Shown here piece after piece: positions 51,401 through 62,259 of a stretch of DNA of 64,000 nt; within the stretch, counting starts at the first letter, position 1, and every line of letters starts with the position of its first letter. The translations under genes were made by a program, and so were the position numbers. The notes beneath the pieces were generated by a model, which saw nothing but the letters and a program-made list of their open reading frames with translations, made no database searches and was not told the origin of the DNA. The stretch is from Branchipolynoe longqiensis. Its lineage: Eukaryota > Annelida > Polychaeta > Phyllodocida > Polynoidae. Location of the stretch: contig CM059196.1 in NCBI GenBank assembly GCA_030323885.1, positions 40,438,535-40,502,534 on the forward strand, given 5' to 3'.

Positions 51401-54400
51401 ATGTTACTGCTGAAGCCTACACTGCCAGAATTTTAATGTGCTTGCCAAAATTAAATTGGCATGTTTTCACTTCAAATATCTCCAAAGTTAGTTATTTGCA
51501 ATGTAAGTTACACCAAACTAAGGTAATGTTTAGGTGTACGTGAATGTATTAATCTAATTAATGTATTTATCTGGGAAAATTGCAGAAACAAACTGTCAGA
51601 TTATGCAATTTTAAATATATGTTAAATAAGGTTAGATACATGGAGGGTTTTTAAAATTCACTGTATCAACTATCATGTATACTACTGTTAGATATGGGAT
51701 ATAAATATATAGGTTGACTGGCCGTATTCACGGCTATGTTATGTACATGATATATGTGTATGGTATGTGTATGTTGTACATGTTGCCGGTAACATGCGTA
51801 ATTCAAAACCCTGACTACGGGCTTGATATTATGATTACCTTAGATACCGTTCGTAGCATCCATTGCTATGACCGAAGTTGACTTCCGGTATTAAATCCAA
51901 AGGCTAAATCAGTCCCTACCTGGCGATCGACGAGGACGAATCGCTGTCATTAATACGTCTAAATTTCCCCATCCCACCCGCCCTTGTTCTATTAGTTGTG
52001 TTAATGGGGCTGAGATCTGATGGTCCCTAAAACTTTTAACCTTATGTTGAATGATGATGTGTGTACTAAATGTGCGTATGTGTGTACGTGTGCCGGATGT
52101 GAGTTGCCTGTGTGACCGTAATCCACCCTCTAGATGATGCCTCAAGTCTTCAATTTCAAGAACCCTGCAATCAAGAATGAATATCATATGACTAGTGTGA
52201 TATTCACTAATCTCAATTGAACTGCACATAAGTAACGTATAACAATAACCATAGTGTCTCTCCAGGTTGTACTACCTGCGAATTTAGAGTAGTTAAAAGC
52301 TAATAGTCTCAATTGTATTATTGAGAGGAGCTTCGACTAGTTGTTCAATAGCAATAGAATTATAAAGGCTGTGTAAAAATTTATTAAGCCTGATTAATAA
52401 ATTTATTAGCCCAAAAAGTAATTATCTGTGTCTGGTTTTGAATTATATATCTGCTATATATACAACGATTATATATGTGTTATATATTTGTTATATATGT
52501 GCTATATATATGTGTTAATTGTTATATATGTGTAAGTGAATGTGTATATATGTGTTATATGTGCTGCTATGTATGTACTATATATCCTATGTGCTATATA
52601 TATGTATTATATATGTACCATATATGTGTTATATTGTGCTAAGCTGTTAAATATGTGTTAGACAAGTTGCATGTATGTGTATACATGTATATGTGTTATA
52701 TATGTTATCTATGTGTTATCTATGTGTTTGATATGTGTTTGATATGTGTTATTTATGTGATACATGTGTTATATATGTGCAATATATGTGTTATATATGT
52801 GATACATGTGCTATATATCATATGTGCTATATATGTGTTATATATCATATAAAAGTGTATTATATATATACACAGTTATGGTTCTGACATGACCACAATC
52901 TCATTTGTTCAACTCTTCTGTTTTGTCCACTAGTCCGACATGTGGCATATGTATTCCCCTCTGACCGCTTCACCGGTGTCCTCTCCTCTGGCCCGCCAGT
53001 GTCAGGATAATGTGCCTGGGTGGGATATCAGGTCATGGTGCTGGCGGCCTGGTCTCCCACTCCCAGTGGAGCAGCACTAGAAAGTCACCATAAGTGCGCA
53101 CTGTCACAAGTCGGTACCCATCCTGATATGGCCTTAGATATTGTGAGGATGTTAAACTCCAACAACCAACCTGTGGCGCGCTGTCCTGTTAGGCCCCACG
53201 GCGCGGTGCAGGCGGGGATGTAGTTATGATGAGATGTGTGCCCTACATTAACACGCGGGCCTGACCTGGCGAACCTCATTCTGATCACGGAACGGTCATG
53301 CCACCACAACTCTGCTTGCCGTGTCCAACAACCCCCTGACCACCCAGCCCAGGGACAACCCACACCCAAAACGCGCCGCACATATTAAGTGGATTAGTGT
53401 GGGTCATCGCCGCAAGGTGTCGGATGTAGGGAGATCTAACTTGTAGCTATCTATCTTGAACTACCTGCACTATCTAGTAGTATCTATCTAAATGTCTGTC
53501 TACATCTATATGACATGTATACACTCATATATGCTCTTTAATCTATTATGGGAATATAAACAAGGACACTACCACTTATAAGTTATAAGTAATAGTATTA
53601 CATCTTATACTAAGCTATAGTTTATATATCACGTATGCCTTATTAGTGTATATGATTCGATTGATTGTGTAGGCAAATGTATATGTGACTAAGGTCAAAT
53701 CAGGAAGGGTACCGACTTATGACAGTATGCATTTATGATGACTTTATAGTGCTGCCCCACTGGAATACCAGGCCACGAGCACCATGACCTGATATCCCAC
53801 TCAGTCACATTACCCTGGCATTGAGCCAGCCAGTCCTTGCCCTATCCTAATGGTAATAATACCGAGTACCAGGCTAGGAAGTGATAAGTATAAATTGTTA
53901 AGTCATTGGTTTGACTTGACAATGGTTCGAAACCATGGGTTCGAATCCCACGATCTACCAAAATGGGAGACTGATGCTCAACTCATTCAGTTTGTTTGTT
54001 GTTGTTTTACGTCCTAGCAACATCTAAGGTCATATCAGGAGGGGGAACTCATTCAGCCATCCAGTCTTGTATATTAGTGTATATTGTATATAGTTTGTAT
54101 GTTGTACATAGAGTGTATATTGTATATATTGTGCATACAGTAAAACATCTCTAACCAACAATTGCACAGATCAACCACTCCCCTATATCGATCACTTTAT
54201 TTGGGTCCCAAACGATCGCCCATACAGTAACATGGTAATGATTAAAAAAAACTCCCTAACCCGACCACCTCCCCATGGTCGGTCGATTTTGAGAGGTTTT
54301 ACTGCATTATAAATATTGTATATACTGCATATGCTGTATATACAGCAAATATTATATATATTGTCCATCTATTTAATATTTTGTTCATATTGTGTAATTT

Positions 54401-55310
54401 TATATATTGTTTGTTTGGGCTTTACATACTAACAACATCTAAAGTCAAACTAGGATGGCCTTCGTCACAGAAGTTATTATATATATGATGTGTAACACCT
54501 TATCCAAGTATAAATGCTCAGAGGGGATTAACTGCTTCTGACTTCCCCCTGACCGACACATTGGTGGGGTGCCCTGCCCCTTCTCTGGGGCGGCGATTTG
54601 TGCCCCTTACGTCCTACAACCAGGAGGATTGTGTGTGTTATATGTGTGTATATGTGTGTGTGTGTGTGGTTGTATATGTGTGTGTGTGTGTGTGTGTGTG
54701 AAAATGGAATTTATATATCACGTCACGCTGTGACATGGAAATGCAAATTCCTCGGACTGTGCAGCTTTCCTATTTAATTATAGCTTTACCTAATTAATGT
54801 ATTCTTGAACATTTTTATTCAATTATCAGCTGCTCTCATACTTCTATTTCTGCAGTTCCCAACTCCAAGGTGTGCATTGGGAGGGGAAACGGCGCGTATT
54901 CACACCACAACCTTGACCTTGGCGACCCGCGCTGCACCTATGTCGTCTGCTCCAACGCCCGTCAAATAATCCAAAGCTGTCCGCGCGGCACCCGCACCAT
55001 GTACAACATCCAGCCCGCCGTGTTGGCGCATGCGCACGGTGCGCCGCACCGCACCAACGCCCTCTTCAGTCCGCCATTTGCAACCGCTACAGATGGCGCC
55101 ACCCCCGAGACCTCTAATGTAAATCAGATCGAGGCTGGACCGGCGGCCATGTTGGATCGAGCTGGTGAAGTGCATCTGTACTCACCAGTGCACTTTCACC
55201 TCAAAATGTGCAACGTCCATGACGTCTTCGGGGTGTGTGGCAACCCTTTCCCCGACCTGAACGCGTATAGCAACGAAATACCCAAAGCAGGAATCGTGCC
55301 TGAAGGCTAG
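48340..55310 (+). CDS. Predicted secreted six-cysteine protein, two exons
   Basis: Exons 48340-48457 and 54856-55310 (GGTAGGTG donor, TTTCTGCAG acceptor, phase 1) join to 190 residues. Residues 1-19 form a signal peptide: MGTVGFLLGLGVAFTLCGA with likely cleavage before DYPPH. The mature part is Tyr/His-rich at its start (YRVHYHDLYPKEVPNSK) and has six cysteines at 46, 66, 71, 81, 158 and 167. C66-TYVV-C71-x9-C81-PRGT resembles part of a chitin-binding peritrophin-type domain, but the remaining cysteines do not fit, so I make no functional call. The middle (residues 95-145) is Ala/Thr/Pro-rich and probably disordered. Exon 2 is far more GC- and CpG-rich than the surroundings. No 5' exon or promoter motif was identified and no AATAAA was seen after the stop. 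Confidence 0.72.
48480..48725. repeat. GTGTATGTGAAT-type tandem repeat
   Basis: Begins about 20 bp after the exon 1 donor, with units such as AGGTGTATGTGAATGTGTAT and GTCAATATGTATGTATATGT. It is the same kind of repeat as the larger array at 49120. Confidence 0.9.
48764..49107 (+). mobile_element. TTAA-flanked MITE (family M) between two arms of a minisatellite
   Basis: TTAAAGCTGCATGGTCCGAT to CATCGAGCTATGCAACTTTAA. Similar GTGAATGTGTA repeats lie on both sides, consistent with insertion into one array. Confidence 0.85.
49120..50140. repeat. 12-bp minisatellite GGTGAATGTGTA, 1 kb
   Basis: About 80 units of GGTGAATGTGTA with GCA, GCG and CAT variants. Because the unit is 12 bp, open frames arise as Gly-Glu-Cys-Val on the + strand and His/Ser/Thr repeats on the - strand. 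It fills 1 kb of the secreted-protein intron. Confidence 0.97.
50141..50644. other. Intron sequence with SINE remnant
   Basis: 50188-50222 (TTGCTTGGCAACATTTAAGG, TCATATCAGGA) is a minus-strand family A tail fragment. The rest is unremarkable and turns AT-rich with ATACATGTTAT words. Confidence 0.55.
50645..51614 (+). mobile_element. TTAA-type MITE (family M) split by a family H element
   Basis: The left part starts CTAAAGTTGCATAGTCCGAT and runs to ACATATCCAACATA. The right part resumes at about 51332 with TTAGATACTAGTGCACTTAT and ends ATTATGCAATTTTAA. Confidence 0.85.
50727..51331. mobile_element. Palindromic element (family H), nested
   Basis: AGCCGTGTTCACACGGGG on the left and CCCCGTGTGAACAGGGCT on the right. 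The interior shares GCATGAGCAAGTCGATACTA, GAGAGTGTGGGTTCGACCTA and TCTGCTGGGCAGTGAAACCC with 29433-30000. ATA/TTA flank it, roughly like a TWA target. Confidence 0.88.
51615..52435. other. Intron sequence, nothing recognised
   Basis: AT-rich. No exon of the secreted protein seen here. Confidence 0.5.
52436..52870. repeat. TATATGTGTTA-rich low-complexity block
   Basis: Repeated ATATATGTGTTATATATGTG-type words over 430 bp. Alternating purine-pyrimidine composition. Confidence 0.9.
52998..53170 (+). mobile_element. tRNA-type SINE (family A), 5' truncated
   Basis: Begins CCAGTGTCAGGATAATGTGC and ends TTAAACTCCAACAACCAACC. CCCACT is duplicated in the CTGGTCTCCCAGTGG block. Confidence 0.85.
53171..53689. 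other. Intron sequence, nothing recognised
   Basis: The first 200 bp are GC-richer than the rest. No exon or repeat is identified. Confidence 0.45.
53690..54066 (-). mobile_element. tRNA-type SINE (family A), minus strand, with nested insertion
   Basis: On the + strand it reads GACTTTATAGTGCTGCCCCA, then CACTCAGTCACATTA, then GGTTCGAATCCCACGATCTA (box B complement), then AACTCATTCAG. After a 55-bp interruption, the head continues as CCATCCAGTC. Confidence 0.88.
53991..54045 (-). mobile_element. 55-bp truncated SINE tail with 11-bp target duplication
   Basis: TTTGTTTGTTGTTGTTTTAC then GTCCTAGCAACATCTAAGG is the complement of a family A 3' end with its (AAC)-type tail. AACTCATTCAG stands on both sides (53980-53990 and 54046-54056), a classic target-primed insertion into the head of the older SINE. 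Confidence 0.9.
54138..54304. mobile_element. TA-type MITE, relative of 770-944
   Basis: CAGTAAAACATCTCTAACCA on the left and GAGAGGTTTTACTG on the right. It shares GGGTCCCAAACGATCGCCCA (opposite strand) with 770-944. The left flank is TA; the right flank is mutated to CA. Confidence 0.78.
54305..54855. other. Intron before secreted-protein exon 2
   Basis: AT-rich, with a SINE tail remnant at 54409-54455, a text like 8648-8770 at 54486-54590, and a (TG)n at 54628-54702. The acceptor polypyrimidine tract is CTTCTATTTCTGCAG. Confidence 0.6.
54856..55310 (+). CDS. Secreted protein exon 2 (six cysteines, stop)
   Basis: Begins PNSKVCIGRGNGAYSHHNLD and ends SNEIPKAGIVPEG with a TAG stop. It is 151 codons including the stop, in one open frame. 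The high G+C and CpG, non-repetitive composition and cysteine pairs (CTYVVC; CNVHDVFGVC) support real coding sequence. All six mature cysteines are here. Confidence 0.75.
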
Positions 55311-55480
55311 AGATGGCAAACGTTTTTTGTACACACTTTACACACAACCTTTTTTGTACTGGTGTTGGAATAACATAATTGCCAAATACATTATGAGCAA
55401 TTTTCTATTTTTACAAGGCTGTTCCAGAGATGTTTTGGCTGGATTGCAAGTTTTCCGGATTAAGCTAAGATTCCATATAC

Positions 55481-55873
55481 ACAGTATGCGGCATGCGAAT
55501 GCAAATACGTAAGCACCATGTGGCACATGGCATGCGGCATAGATACCCATGCTATTTTCGGTCTTTTTTGCTCCAACTTTGTGATGGAAAGACAAAGTTC
55601 CTGTTTGCTCTAAGGCAAATGCAGCAGTATTCGCATTCACATTCACATTCGTATTCGTACCGATCGGTCCATGGAGCGATCTACTTGCTGCATTGGCATT
55701 GGCATTGGCAGTGGCACTGAGTGGCATTGGCAATGGCAGTGGCAGTGGAGGTGGCACTGAATGGCATTGGCAGTGGCATTGCCATTTGCATCTGGACATA
55801 TGGAAGCACCACTGTGCATTTACATACTTTTCCATTTTTTGTCGCATTCACATTCGCCTACCGCATACTATGT
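55481..55873. mobile_element. Inverted-repeat element in the gene 2 3' flank
   Basis: ACAGTATGCGGCATGCGAAT on the left, complement of ATTCGCCTACCGCATACTAT on the right. The interior has (TGGCATTGGCAG)-type repeats at 55688-55790. It starts 170 bp after the stop codon and may be within the transcript. Confidence 0.75.
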
Positions 55874-55965
55874 ACAGGGTAACCCTGTTAAACCAAACTT
55901 GAAGGGACCCTAGAAATTTGTTTGGATTAACCGATCATTGGTTTAACCGAGCTTTGGCTTCGACT
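55874..55965. mobile_element. Fragment of the 56043 element
   Basis: CAGGGTAACCCTGTTAAACC, ACCCTAGAAATTTGTTTGGA and TGGTTTAACCGAGCTTTGG match parts of the neighbouring element in condensed form. Confidence 0.65.
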
Positions 55966-56042
55966 TTGACTTTGAGTAAGAGTGTATTGCACATGTAATA
56001 TACAATGTATGTGGACACTTTGATTGTTGTTTTTTGTACATA

Positions 56043-56395
56043 CAGTATAACCCCCGTTAAACCAAGCTCGGTTAAACCAAACGATCGATTAATCCAAAGA
56101 AATTTCTAGGGTTCCTTCAAAATACTACCATTTATCATATAACAAATTCGGTGGGGTCTCAGATGACCCTATAACCACATGAAAGTTTGGTTTAACCGTA
56201 CGTTTGGTTTAACCGTACCGGAAGTGGCCTGAGGTCCGACAATCTTGTTTGGATTAACCGATAGTTTGGATTAACCGACTGTGGTTTAACCAACCTTATA
56301 TGATAAATGGTAGTATTTTGCCGGGCCGTCGAAAAAAGTTTGGATTAAACGATCGTTTGGTTTAACCGAGCTTGGTTTAATGGGGTTGTACTGTA
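56043..56395. mobile_element. TA-flanked element with GGTTTAACC repeats
   Basis: The ends are inverted copies: CAGTATAACCCCCGTTAAAC on the left, complement of TTAATGGGGTTGTACTG on the right, with TA flanks on both sides. The interior is built of GGTTTAACC/GGATTAACCGA words. Tc1/mariner- or pogo-like and non-coding. Confidence 0.82.
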
Positions 56396-56961
56396 TATGG
56401 AATACATGGTTGAACTAACACAATCTAACTGTATATAACTTCTTTTTTTTAAAGAAGTTTTTAGTTTAATATTTTAATCTATGCATATTTTAATTTGATG
56501 CACAGAACAATACTGCTTGCATATTTAACAACGGAAGCAGCCTATTGAAATAGTCCAATATTAATTTAATGCACTGTGTGCATATTCACACATTTTTGGA
56601 CTCCCTAGTTGTTGAAATAGGTTGTCTGGAAGGACTTTTGTGCATTATCAATATGGGTAGCATGTAACTATAACAAAGCAATACCTCTGTGTCAACGGTA
56701 TTATAATACTGGACTATTCTAGTCTCTGGGATTGAAGTGTATATTCCTGCATAGACAAAAAGGTCTGATCTTTCCCCTTATAGTTATATTGTGAAGAGCA
56801 CCCATTGACCAAAGCAGAATTCCACTGATAGTGACACCAAATATGACATGTCACTCTAGTAACAGCATTTACTCAGTACAAAGGTTTTGCTCGCACAGAA
56901 GGATGCACTTAGCTGTGTAACCAGTGATCACACGTGACCTTAGCATAAGAATAGAAGGGGT
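56396..56961. other. Intergenic sequence, nothing recognised
   Basis: AT-rich, no coding signal. Confidence 0.5.
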
Positions 56962-57686
56962 TTAACGCTGCATAGTCCGATGAAAGGATAAACTTTTCAA
57001 AACCAAAAACACTCATCTAAATCTGGTCGTACATATCCAAGTTAGATATTGGTGCACTTATTAAGCATCTGTTGGTACATAGAAGGGAATACTGGGTCAT
57101 GTTAATAGAAGCTGTTACTGCCGAAACCTATAGACCCCTTTCAATGTTTATAAACATGGTGTATGCGCGCGCACCTTGGCTGCAGAACGAATGCAAAACT
57201 TCTATTTTATTCAAAATTAATATAAATGCAGAACCCTAACCGTATAAATTTAATATAATCTGTTCGCTGAATATGTTTTCTATATGTGTTCCAATCGGTT
57301 TGTTTCTAGGTGGTGTGGTTTTAGAGCTATTTCACTTATTCTGTATGAAGATTGCTCATGTCCATTGACAATGCATTGAGTTTGCCGGTACGCACAGTGC
57401 AAAACGTCAATTTTATTCAAAATTAATAGAAATACAGAAACCTAACCTTATAAATTTAAGATAATCTGTTCGTTGAATATGTTTTCTATATGTGTTCCAA
57501 GCAGTCTTGACATGCTTGCCTAAATTAATTTGGCATGTTTGTGCATGTACTTCAAATATGCAAAAATTAGCCATTTAAACTCAAACTTACTTCAAACTAA
57601 AGTAAGGCATATTATAGCAATCAACCTAACGTATTTATCTCAGAAAATGACTTAAACCTTAAAACCATTGGACTGTGCAAATTTAA
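56962..57686 (+). mobile_element. TTAA-flanked MITE (family M) split by an insertion
   Basis: Starts TTAACGCTGCATAGTCCGAT, breaks near 57132 after CCGAAACCTATAG, resumes near 57504 with TCTTGACATGCTTGCC and ends GGACTGTGCAAATTTAA. Confidence 0.82.
57133..57503. mobile_element. Insert related to the 58707 element interior
   Basis: Two imperfect copies of a ~190-bp unit (TGCAGAACCCTAACCGTATA, TTCTATATGTGTTCCAA, GTTTGTTTCTAGGTGGTGT) also present in 20953-21465, 58707-59337 and 63285-63645. Its own ends are not clear inverted repeats. Confidence 0.65.
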
Positions 57687-57848
57687 GATCCAGGGCTGAG
57701 GAGGAGGAGGTGGTTAATGATGATTGGTGGTAACGGTATTTGTATTAAGTGTCTGGTGGAGGTTTTGAAAATAATTTAAAAAAATAAGTGTGACATACTT
57801 TATGCACATCTGTTAATTGCCTGCCATTGGTCTACACTTAGCGTGTGC
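57687..57848. other. Intergenic spacer
   Basis: Short stretch with GGAGGAGGAGGTGG. Nothing coding. Confidence 0.5.
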
Positions 57849-58092
57849 TTAAAGTTGCATAGTCCGATGGTTTTCAGCTTGTCTTTTTTCTGAGATAACT
57901 ATATTAAATTGATTGTTATAATCTACCTTGAACACAGTAAAAGGTTCTATTAAATCGACTTGGCCTTCCTTTTATACAGTAAATATGTTTAATAAGGATA
58001 TATGTATCTGAGTTAGTGATCGTCTTAGTAAGATCAAATCTAGCTAGGTATGTTGTTTAAAAAAATGCTTTTATCGGACTATGCAGCTTTAG
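57849..58092 (-). mobile_element. Internally deleted TTAA-type MITE (family M)
   Basis: TTAAAGTTGCATAGTCCGAT to TCGGACTATGCAGCTTTAG, with about 110 bp of the interior missing. Confidence 0.82.
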
Positions 58093-58251
58093 ACTTTCCT
58101 CTCTTTACATGCGTAACACCTGAGTCAAATATATATATACAAAAATTCCAATAATTCCGATTGTATAAAAATGAATACATATATTGGAGTACAATGTATC
58201 ATAACAAAATGATTAATAACTAAACGCCTCTATTCTACCTTTCTTCGTTGT

Positions 58252-58606
58252 TTAAAGCGGCATAGTCCAATGAAATATCAAATTTTCAAAACCAAACCAA
58301 TTATCTAGATTTGATTTTACGTACCTAACTTAGATACTGATGCACTTATTAAGCATTTGTTTCTGCATAGAAGGCAATACTGAGTCAATTTAACAGAACC
58401 TGTAACTGCAGAAGTCTATGGTGTCAGAGTTTTAGCAAGCATGCCAAAACTAATTTTCCATGTTGGCACTTAAAATATCTCAAAAGTTTTCCATTTAAAA
58501 TAAAGGTAACTTTGAACAAATGTAAAGTAAATACTAGTGATCGATCTAAAATATTTATCTCAGCAAAAATACAGAAATTTAAAACCATCGGACGATGCAA
58601 CTTTAA
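58252..58606 (+). mobile_element. TTAA-flanked MITE (family M)
   Basis: TTAAAGCGGCATAGTCCAAT to ATCGGACGATGCAACTTTAA, full length. Confidence 0.88.
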
Positions 58607-58706
58607 CATCGGGAGCAAATATTTTTATTTTGCAATTACCTATGAATAACTCAACCTGACATTTTTGTGTGTACATATATATGATCAATGGTTTCTTGGG
58701 TTAGGT

Positions 58707-59337
58707 CAGAGAGCGTTTATATAAACAGATGAGAGGGACAACTCCCGCGAAAATCGGTAACACAGGCTACAGTGGCGTTCCTGGCGGTTAGTGTTGAACA
58801 AGCTTTGAGTTTGACGGTACGTACAGTGCAAAACATTTGTTTTTATTCAAAATTAATAGAAATGCAGAAGCCTAACCTTATCAATTTAATATAATCCTTT
58901 TGGTAAACATGTTTTCTATATGTGTTCCAAGCGGTTTGTGTCTAAGTCATGTGGTTTTAGAGATATTTCACTTTTTCTGTATGAAGATTGCTCACTGCCA
59001 TTGACAATGCCTTGAGTTTGCCGTACGCGTAGTGAAAAACGTCAGTTTTATTCCAAATTAATAGAAATCCAGAACCCTAACCATATCAATTTAATATAAT
59101 CTTGTTGGTAAACATGTTTTCTATGTGTATTCCAATCAGTTTGTTTCTAGGTGTTGTAGTTTTAGAGATATTTAACGTTTTCTGTATGAAGATTGCTCAC
59201 TGCCATTGAAAATGCCTTGAGTTTGCCCATATGAGTAAACTGTTCAACAACCACCACTTGGAGCGCCACAGTCGGCAGCTGTTACATGGTCTAGTATGAG
59301 AGTTGTCCCTCTCATCTGTTTATATACACGCTCTCTG
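58707..59337. mobile_element. Inverted-repeat element with GTTAGGT duplication (possibly hAT-like)
   Basis: CAGAGAGCGTTTATATAAAC then AGATGAGAGGGACAACTC, and the matching complement ending ACGCTCTCTG. GTTAGGT stands on both sides (58700-58706, 59338-59344). CAG...CTG ends would suit hAT, whose duplication is normally 8 bp. The interior is a tandem pair of a ~190-bp unit. Confidence 0.85.
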
Positions 59338-59548
59338 GTTAGGTGCTAATATAGGCGGAGCTATTGGTAACGATATATGTGTATTTATATATGTGTACAT
59401 ATATTTATATACATAACATGTAAAAACGTTTGGTGCGCCACCTGGTGCATATTACACTAATAAGACGAGCTCCTTTCCAGCTAATAGCTTCCAATATATA
59501 ATATGTATCCGTGTGCATCCACTACTCCTTCTGTGGCTAATATGAGGA

Positions 59549-59893
59549 TGGTTGGTTGTTTGGAGTTTTACATCCTGGCAACATCAACGGTCATATCAAG
59601 ATGGGTACCGACTTGTGACAGTGCACACTCATGGTGACTTTATAGTACTGCTCCACTGGGAGACGAGGATGCCAGCACCAAGACCTGAAATCCCACTCAG
59701 TCACATTATCTTGACACTGAGCCAACCAGTCCTTGCTCTATCCTAATAATGCTGAGCGCCTGGCTAGGAAGTGACAAGTACCAATTTTAAGTCATTGGTT
59801 TGACTCGACCAGGGTTTGAACCCCTGGGTTCGAATCCTATGATCTACCAAGATGGGTGATGGATGCTCAACTCATTATGCCATCCCGTCTGGT
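59549..59893 (-). mobile_element. tRNA-type SINE (family A), full length, minus strand
   Basis: On the + strand it starts with the tail complement GGTTGGTTGTTTGGAGTTTT and ends with the head complement CATTATGCCATCCCGTCTGG. Box B complement is GGGTTCGAATCC. The whole 345-bp family structure is visible. Confidence 0.92.
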
Positions 59894-59984
59894 CAATTTT
59901 GCCAGGTATGTGCTTTACAGAGCAGTATATTACCATGTGTTTACCTTGAAATGATTCCTGTACATTTCCTCGCCAGCTGTCTTG

Positions 59985-60540
59985 AGCCCTGTTCACACGG
60001 ACGATGTAAATCGATTCGTAGAAAGCGACTTGTATAGTTCGCCTCACATTTCTCGTGTGAACGGACGTCTGAGGCGGATTAGGGCTGATTCGACTCACGT
60101 GATCTGGATAATGTAAACCACCTAAGGGAGGTAGTTTACGTGAGGCGATTTCTGTGATGCGGTTAATTTTGTCCGTGTGGACGCAACCGACTTACGTGAT
60201 GCGGACTAAGCACGTCGATCTATATACTATAATTTGGTCTATGAACCTGTTAGAGGTGCACAGATATTTTTTTCATGATTTATTTTTAGGGTTTCACTGC
60301 CCAGCAGAAGTTTTGACCCTTCCAAACCAATAGGATTCAGTCATTACATATCTAGGTCGAACCCACACTCTCTGGTGCCGGCGTTGTCGAACCCAAAATG
60401 GCACTGGTTAGTCTGGACTTGCTCATGCGCAGATATCCACTTCCGCCTCACGCAGTGTCCGTGTGAACGGGCGGCTAATTCGCCTCACCTGATTCGATTT
60501 GTGTGATGCGCCTCACATTTTGTCCGTGTGAACAGGGCTT
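59985..60540. mobile_element. Palindromic element (family H), opposite orientation
   Basis: AGCCCTGTTCACACGGAC on the left and GTCCGTGTGAACAGGGCT on the right. The interior has the complement of the family landmarks (AGGGTTTCACTGCCCAGCAG, TAGGTCGAACCCACACTCTC). Repeats of GTGAGGCGA/GTGATGCGG occur near the ends. Confidence 0.9.
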
Positions 60541-61964
60541 TGAAGGGTGACCAGGGATAACATAATTTTTAAGAATTGTCTTTATAACACCTATTGTTTT
60601 TATTTTAAGAAAATTACGAATTAAATTTATTTTATAATGCATTTATGAAAAATGAAAGAAAATAGTTTGTCCTTAGCTATACCTTTTAATATGGAACGGT
60701 TAAAGTTGCATAGTGAGTCTGTAAATATAATAAATTTGGATGCATGTTCATGTTGGATGTTTTTCGGGGCATCAATAATCGCCTAAGGGCTAGGGTGAGT
60801 TGGGTTCTCCAAAATAAATGATGACAATGATCTATGTTCTCCTCTTCTTTTTCATACGGATGTGTTATTACTGCTCCATGCACTCAAAATGTTTCATCAG
60901 GCATTACACAAAAATGAAGTCTGGAAATTGTAATTGACATTCAATTATATTTATGCACTCAGTAAGTAGCTTTTAAGGAACTTTTACAATCAGTAATCAC
61001 TTTTAAGGAACTTAGGTACCAATTAAACGACATAATTCACGACAGTGAATTGGTGGTGTTTTTTTTTAATATTCAAAGAGACAACATGATACAGGTGCTG
61101 AATTTTGGTAATACCAAAATAGAAATTCTTGTTTCAATACAAAATAATATTAAATTATTTTATAAGCAATGGCCACCATGTTGATTCACATCCACGGTGA
61201 GCCTACACAATACGGTGACGCTGTGACGCTTGTTGCTGTGTTACATTATTCATATTTAGTACAAATACAAACACCAACTCATACCGCTCAATTTATGCGC
61301 GTGGCATATTTCAAGACTTCAATGGTTTCAACATAAACATAAAACAGTTTGGCTGTGATATATATATATTAGTTTCAATTGTGTAAGTCATTAGTTTGAC
61401 TCGGACAGAGTTAAAAAACCATGACCTCCAGCACGAGAAGCTACCTGATTCGGCCACCTTACCTGTAATATATGCGGAATAGACGTCGAGACACGTCTGT
61501 AATATATGCTAATGAGAAGCATAATGTTCCAGACAGTGAGTGAGACAAAGGAGTATGTAAATGAGATGACATCATGGAAAGTTTAGCCGGCGGTTCAGTG
61601 AGCCCTGGACGGGAATAAACCATTCAGTATCCAGAAGTCAAAGTGTTCAGACGTTGTACTTTTACATTACCTAGCGGTGCTAAAATCATAGAAGTCTATA
61701 AGTGCAGATATTCTAGGCCCATATTCTCCGTTTTAAGTAGCTACTCTTGTGAATTTGTTCATATTCCTTTCGTTGCCAATTTCGGTCCCAACCACCAATT
61801 ATGTGTATTAAGTTACGAATGGGTAAGTGTAAGTTTATCTAAATATATTTGAACAAATGATAAAGTTGTAACCAGGAAGTACTCTCTTCATTGAAATGCA
61901 TTGATCCGCCTTTACTAGAGATTCACTTCCAAATTATACTCAATGAAATCATGAGTAGGCCTAC
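60541..61964. other. Intergenic sequence, nothing recognised
   Basis: 60706-60725 is a stray family M end (TTAAAGTTGCATAGTGAG). No gene is supported. Confidence 0.5.
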
Positions 61965-62259
61965 CAGGGCCGCATTTAGGCCCTGTCTCAGAGGCGCCTC
62001 GGCGACGGGCCTGACGTCACGCTAGTCTGAACGGCAAAGGCAGTTTGTTGTCTCGAAAATGGCCACCCCCATAGGTGGCCCCCATAGGTGGATGAAACCA
62101 CTGGACACGGCGGCCATTTTCGAGGCGCTTTTTGTCTCCTGATTGAAAAGGGAGGCATCGCCGAGACATCGCCGAGACACACCCTGAACGCAAATAAGCC
62201 AAAAGCATCGCCGAGATGTCACCGAGGCGCCTCCGAGACGGACCCTGAACACAGCCCTG
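61965..62259. mobile_element. Palindromic MITE (family G), diverged copy
   Basis: CAGGGCCGCATTTAGGCCCT to GACCCTGAACACAGCCCTG. Same inner motifs (ATGGCCACC, GGCGGCCATTTTCGAGGCGC), 295 bp. Confidence 0.85.
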
